Source of the DNA: Clostridium sp. CAG:413
GTDB lineage: Bacteria > Bacillota > Clostridia > Oscillospirales > Acutalibacteraceae
Direction: 5' to 3'
DNA length: 7,340 bases
Assembly (NCBI GenBank): GCA_000431775.1
Contig: FR888187.1
Coordinates: forward strand, 1-7,340
Part shown: positions 6,456-7,340 of the stretch, piece after piece
Position numbering within the stretch: the first letter of the stretch is position 1
Layout of the letters: each line of letters begins with the position of its first letter
Made by a program: the position numbers and the translations under genes
The notes under the pieces: model-generated
Seen by the model: only the letters and a program-made list of their open reading frames with translations
Told to the model about the DNA's origin: nothing
Database searches by the model: none

Positions 6456-7340
6456 ATGTCAAATGAACCGAAAGTTCATCTCATAGGCAACGCGCACCTC
6501 GATCCTATCTGGCTCTGGCGTTGGCAGGAGGGGTGCGGGGAGGTACTTCAGACTTTCCGCAGTGCACTCGACAGGCTCAATGAATATCCCGATTTTGTGT
6601 TCACTTGCTCGTCTGCGGCGTACTATAAGTGGGTCGAAGAAATCGATCCCGATATGTTTGAGGAGATAAGAGAGAGGGTCAAAGAGGGACGCTGGGTGCC
6701 CGTCAACGGCTGGTGGGTTCAGCCGGACTGCAATATGCCCTCGGCGGAGAGCTTTGCCCGTCAGGCGCTTTATTCTCAGCTCTATTACAACGAAAAATTC
6801 GGCAGGATATGTAAAACCGCATACAACGTGGATTCCTTCGGCCACAGCGGAATGCTTCCTCAGATTATAAAAAACGGCGGTATGACCGCATATGTCATGA
6901 TGCGCCCCGGTGATCATGAAAATGCCGAGATACCCAATATGTTTATGTGGGAGAGCCTTGATGGCACTCAGATACCGACTTTCCATATTCCGGACGCGAG
7001 CGGATACGGTTCGGGCAATGCCGAGGCTATCAACAGGTCGCGCGACCTCGCGGAAAAGCTGATAAACGAAGAAGGACACGGTATGATGATCTTCTACGGT
7101 GTTGGCAACCATGGCGGCGGTCCGACAAGGGGATTGATCGAGTATGTTCAGACCCAGCTTAAAAGAGACGGATATCATGATATGGTATTCTCTTCTCCCG
7201 ATGCCTTCTTTGAGGCGCATTGTCTTGAAAAAGTCGAGCTGCCGGTCTGGAAAGACGACCTTCAGCATCACGCGAGCGGCTGTTATTCCGCAACGAGCCT
7301 TGTAAAGCAGCTCAACAGAAAGCTCGAGAATTCGCTCTAT
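6456..7340 (+). CDS. GH38 alpha-mannosidase, N-terminal part, 3' partial
   Basis: The frame is open from ATG 6456 to the last base, giving 295 residues without a stop; full bacterial members are usually about 800-1000 residues, so most of the gene lies outside. GNAHLDPIWLWRW (11-23) carries the zinc ligands His14 and Asp16. NVDSFGHSGMLPQI (124-137) carries the expected nucleophile and zinc ligand Asp126. GVGNHGGGPT (215-224) and LQHHASGCYSAT (269-280) match later active-site segments, the last probably giving the remaining zinc histidine. GH38 enzymes hydrolyse alpha-linked mannose with retention. No signal peptide is present, so a cytoplasmic enzyme acting on imported mannosides, or on host N-glycan fragments, is likely. 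All visible catalytic residues are intact. Exact linkage preference cannot be read from this part. Confidence 0.93.
   Translation, partial: MSNEPKVHLIGNAHLDPIWLWRWQEGCGEVLQTFRSALDRLNEYPDFVFTCSSAAYYKWVEEIDPDMFEEIRERVKEGRWVPVNGWWVQPDCNMPSAESFARQALYSQLYYNEKFGRICKTAYNVDSFGHSGMLPQIIKNGGMTAYVMMRPGDHENAEIPNMFMWESLDGTQIPTFHIPDASGYGSGNAEAINRSRDLAEKLINEEGHGMMIFYGVGNHGGGPTRGLIEYVQTQLKRDGYHDMVFSSPDAFFEAHCLEKVELPVWKDDLQHHASGCYSATSLVKQLNRKLENSLY

Noticed and set aside
6459..7271. 270-codon open frame on the minus strand within the GH38 gene
   Set aside because: It lies fully opposite clear GH38 active-site motifs; long antisense frames are common opposite such codon usage, and no domain is seen.

Overview
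The window looks like part of a chromosome from a gut-type Clostridia (Bacillota, Oscillospiraceae/Ruminococcus-like). The grounds are moderate GC content, strong AGGAGG-type ribosome binding sites, TTGACA/TATAAT promoters, a tRNA with an encoded CCA end, short hairpin-plus-T terminators, and a gene set of carbohydrate enzymes (GH4, GH38) with surface-glycan genes. The genus is inference. All genes lie on the + strand.

Layout. Positions 1-246 hold the C-terminal end of a GH4 glycosidase, closed by a terminator at 267-295. Positions 247-564 are a 318-base gap with a terminator, weak promoter candidates and a perfect 12-bp inverted repeat. Next come a polytopic DUF6056-type membrane protein (best start TTG 565, to 2004), a membrane-anchored PIG-L-type deacetylase with extra C-terminal beta domains (2047-3918), and, behind its own promoter, a GtrB/DPM1-like polyprenyl-phosphate glycosyltransferase (3998-4936) that ends at a strong terminator (4948-4983). 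A self-contained tRNA-Ala(GGC) unit follows at 5020-5193, with promoter, gene and terminator. A second carbohydrate unit then starts from a promoter candidate near 5265-5293: a GT4 glycosyltransferase (5367-6410) and, 45 bases later, a GH38 alpha-mannosidase (6456 to the window end, cut off).

How the genes may work together (inference). The DUF6056 protein, PIG-L protein and GT2 enzyme fit a surface-glycan decoration route. The GT2 would load a sugar on undecaprenyl phosphate, the DUF6056 protein could be the GT-C-like membrane transferase using it outside the cell, and the PIG-L domain, placed outside by its N-terminal anchor, could deacetylate an amino sugar on the product. No flippase (GtrA) is visible in the window. 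The GT4/GH38 pair is probably a separate transcription unit; whether it builds or breaks down a mannose-containing glycan cannot be told from sequence alone.

Most of the window is ordinary. The points most worth a second look are the outward-facing multidomain PIG-L protein and its neighbours, the TTG start of the DUF6056 gene, and the perfect inverted repeat at 368-395.
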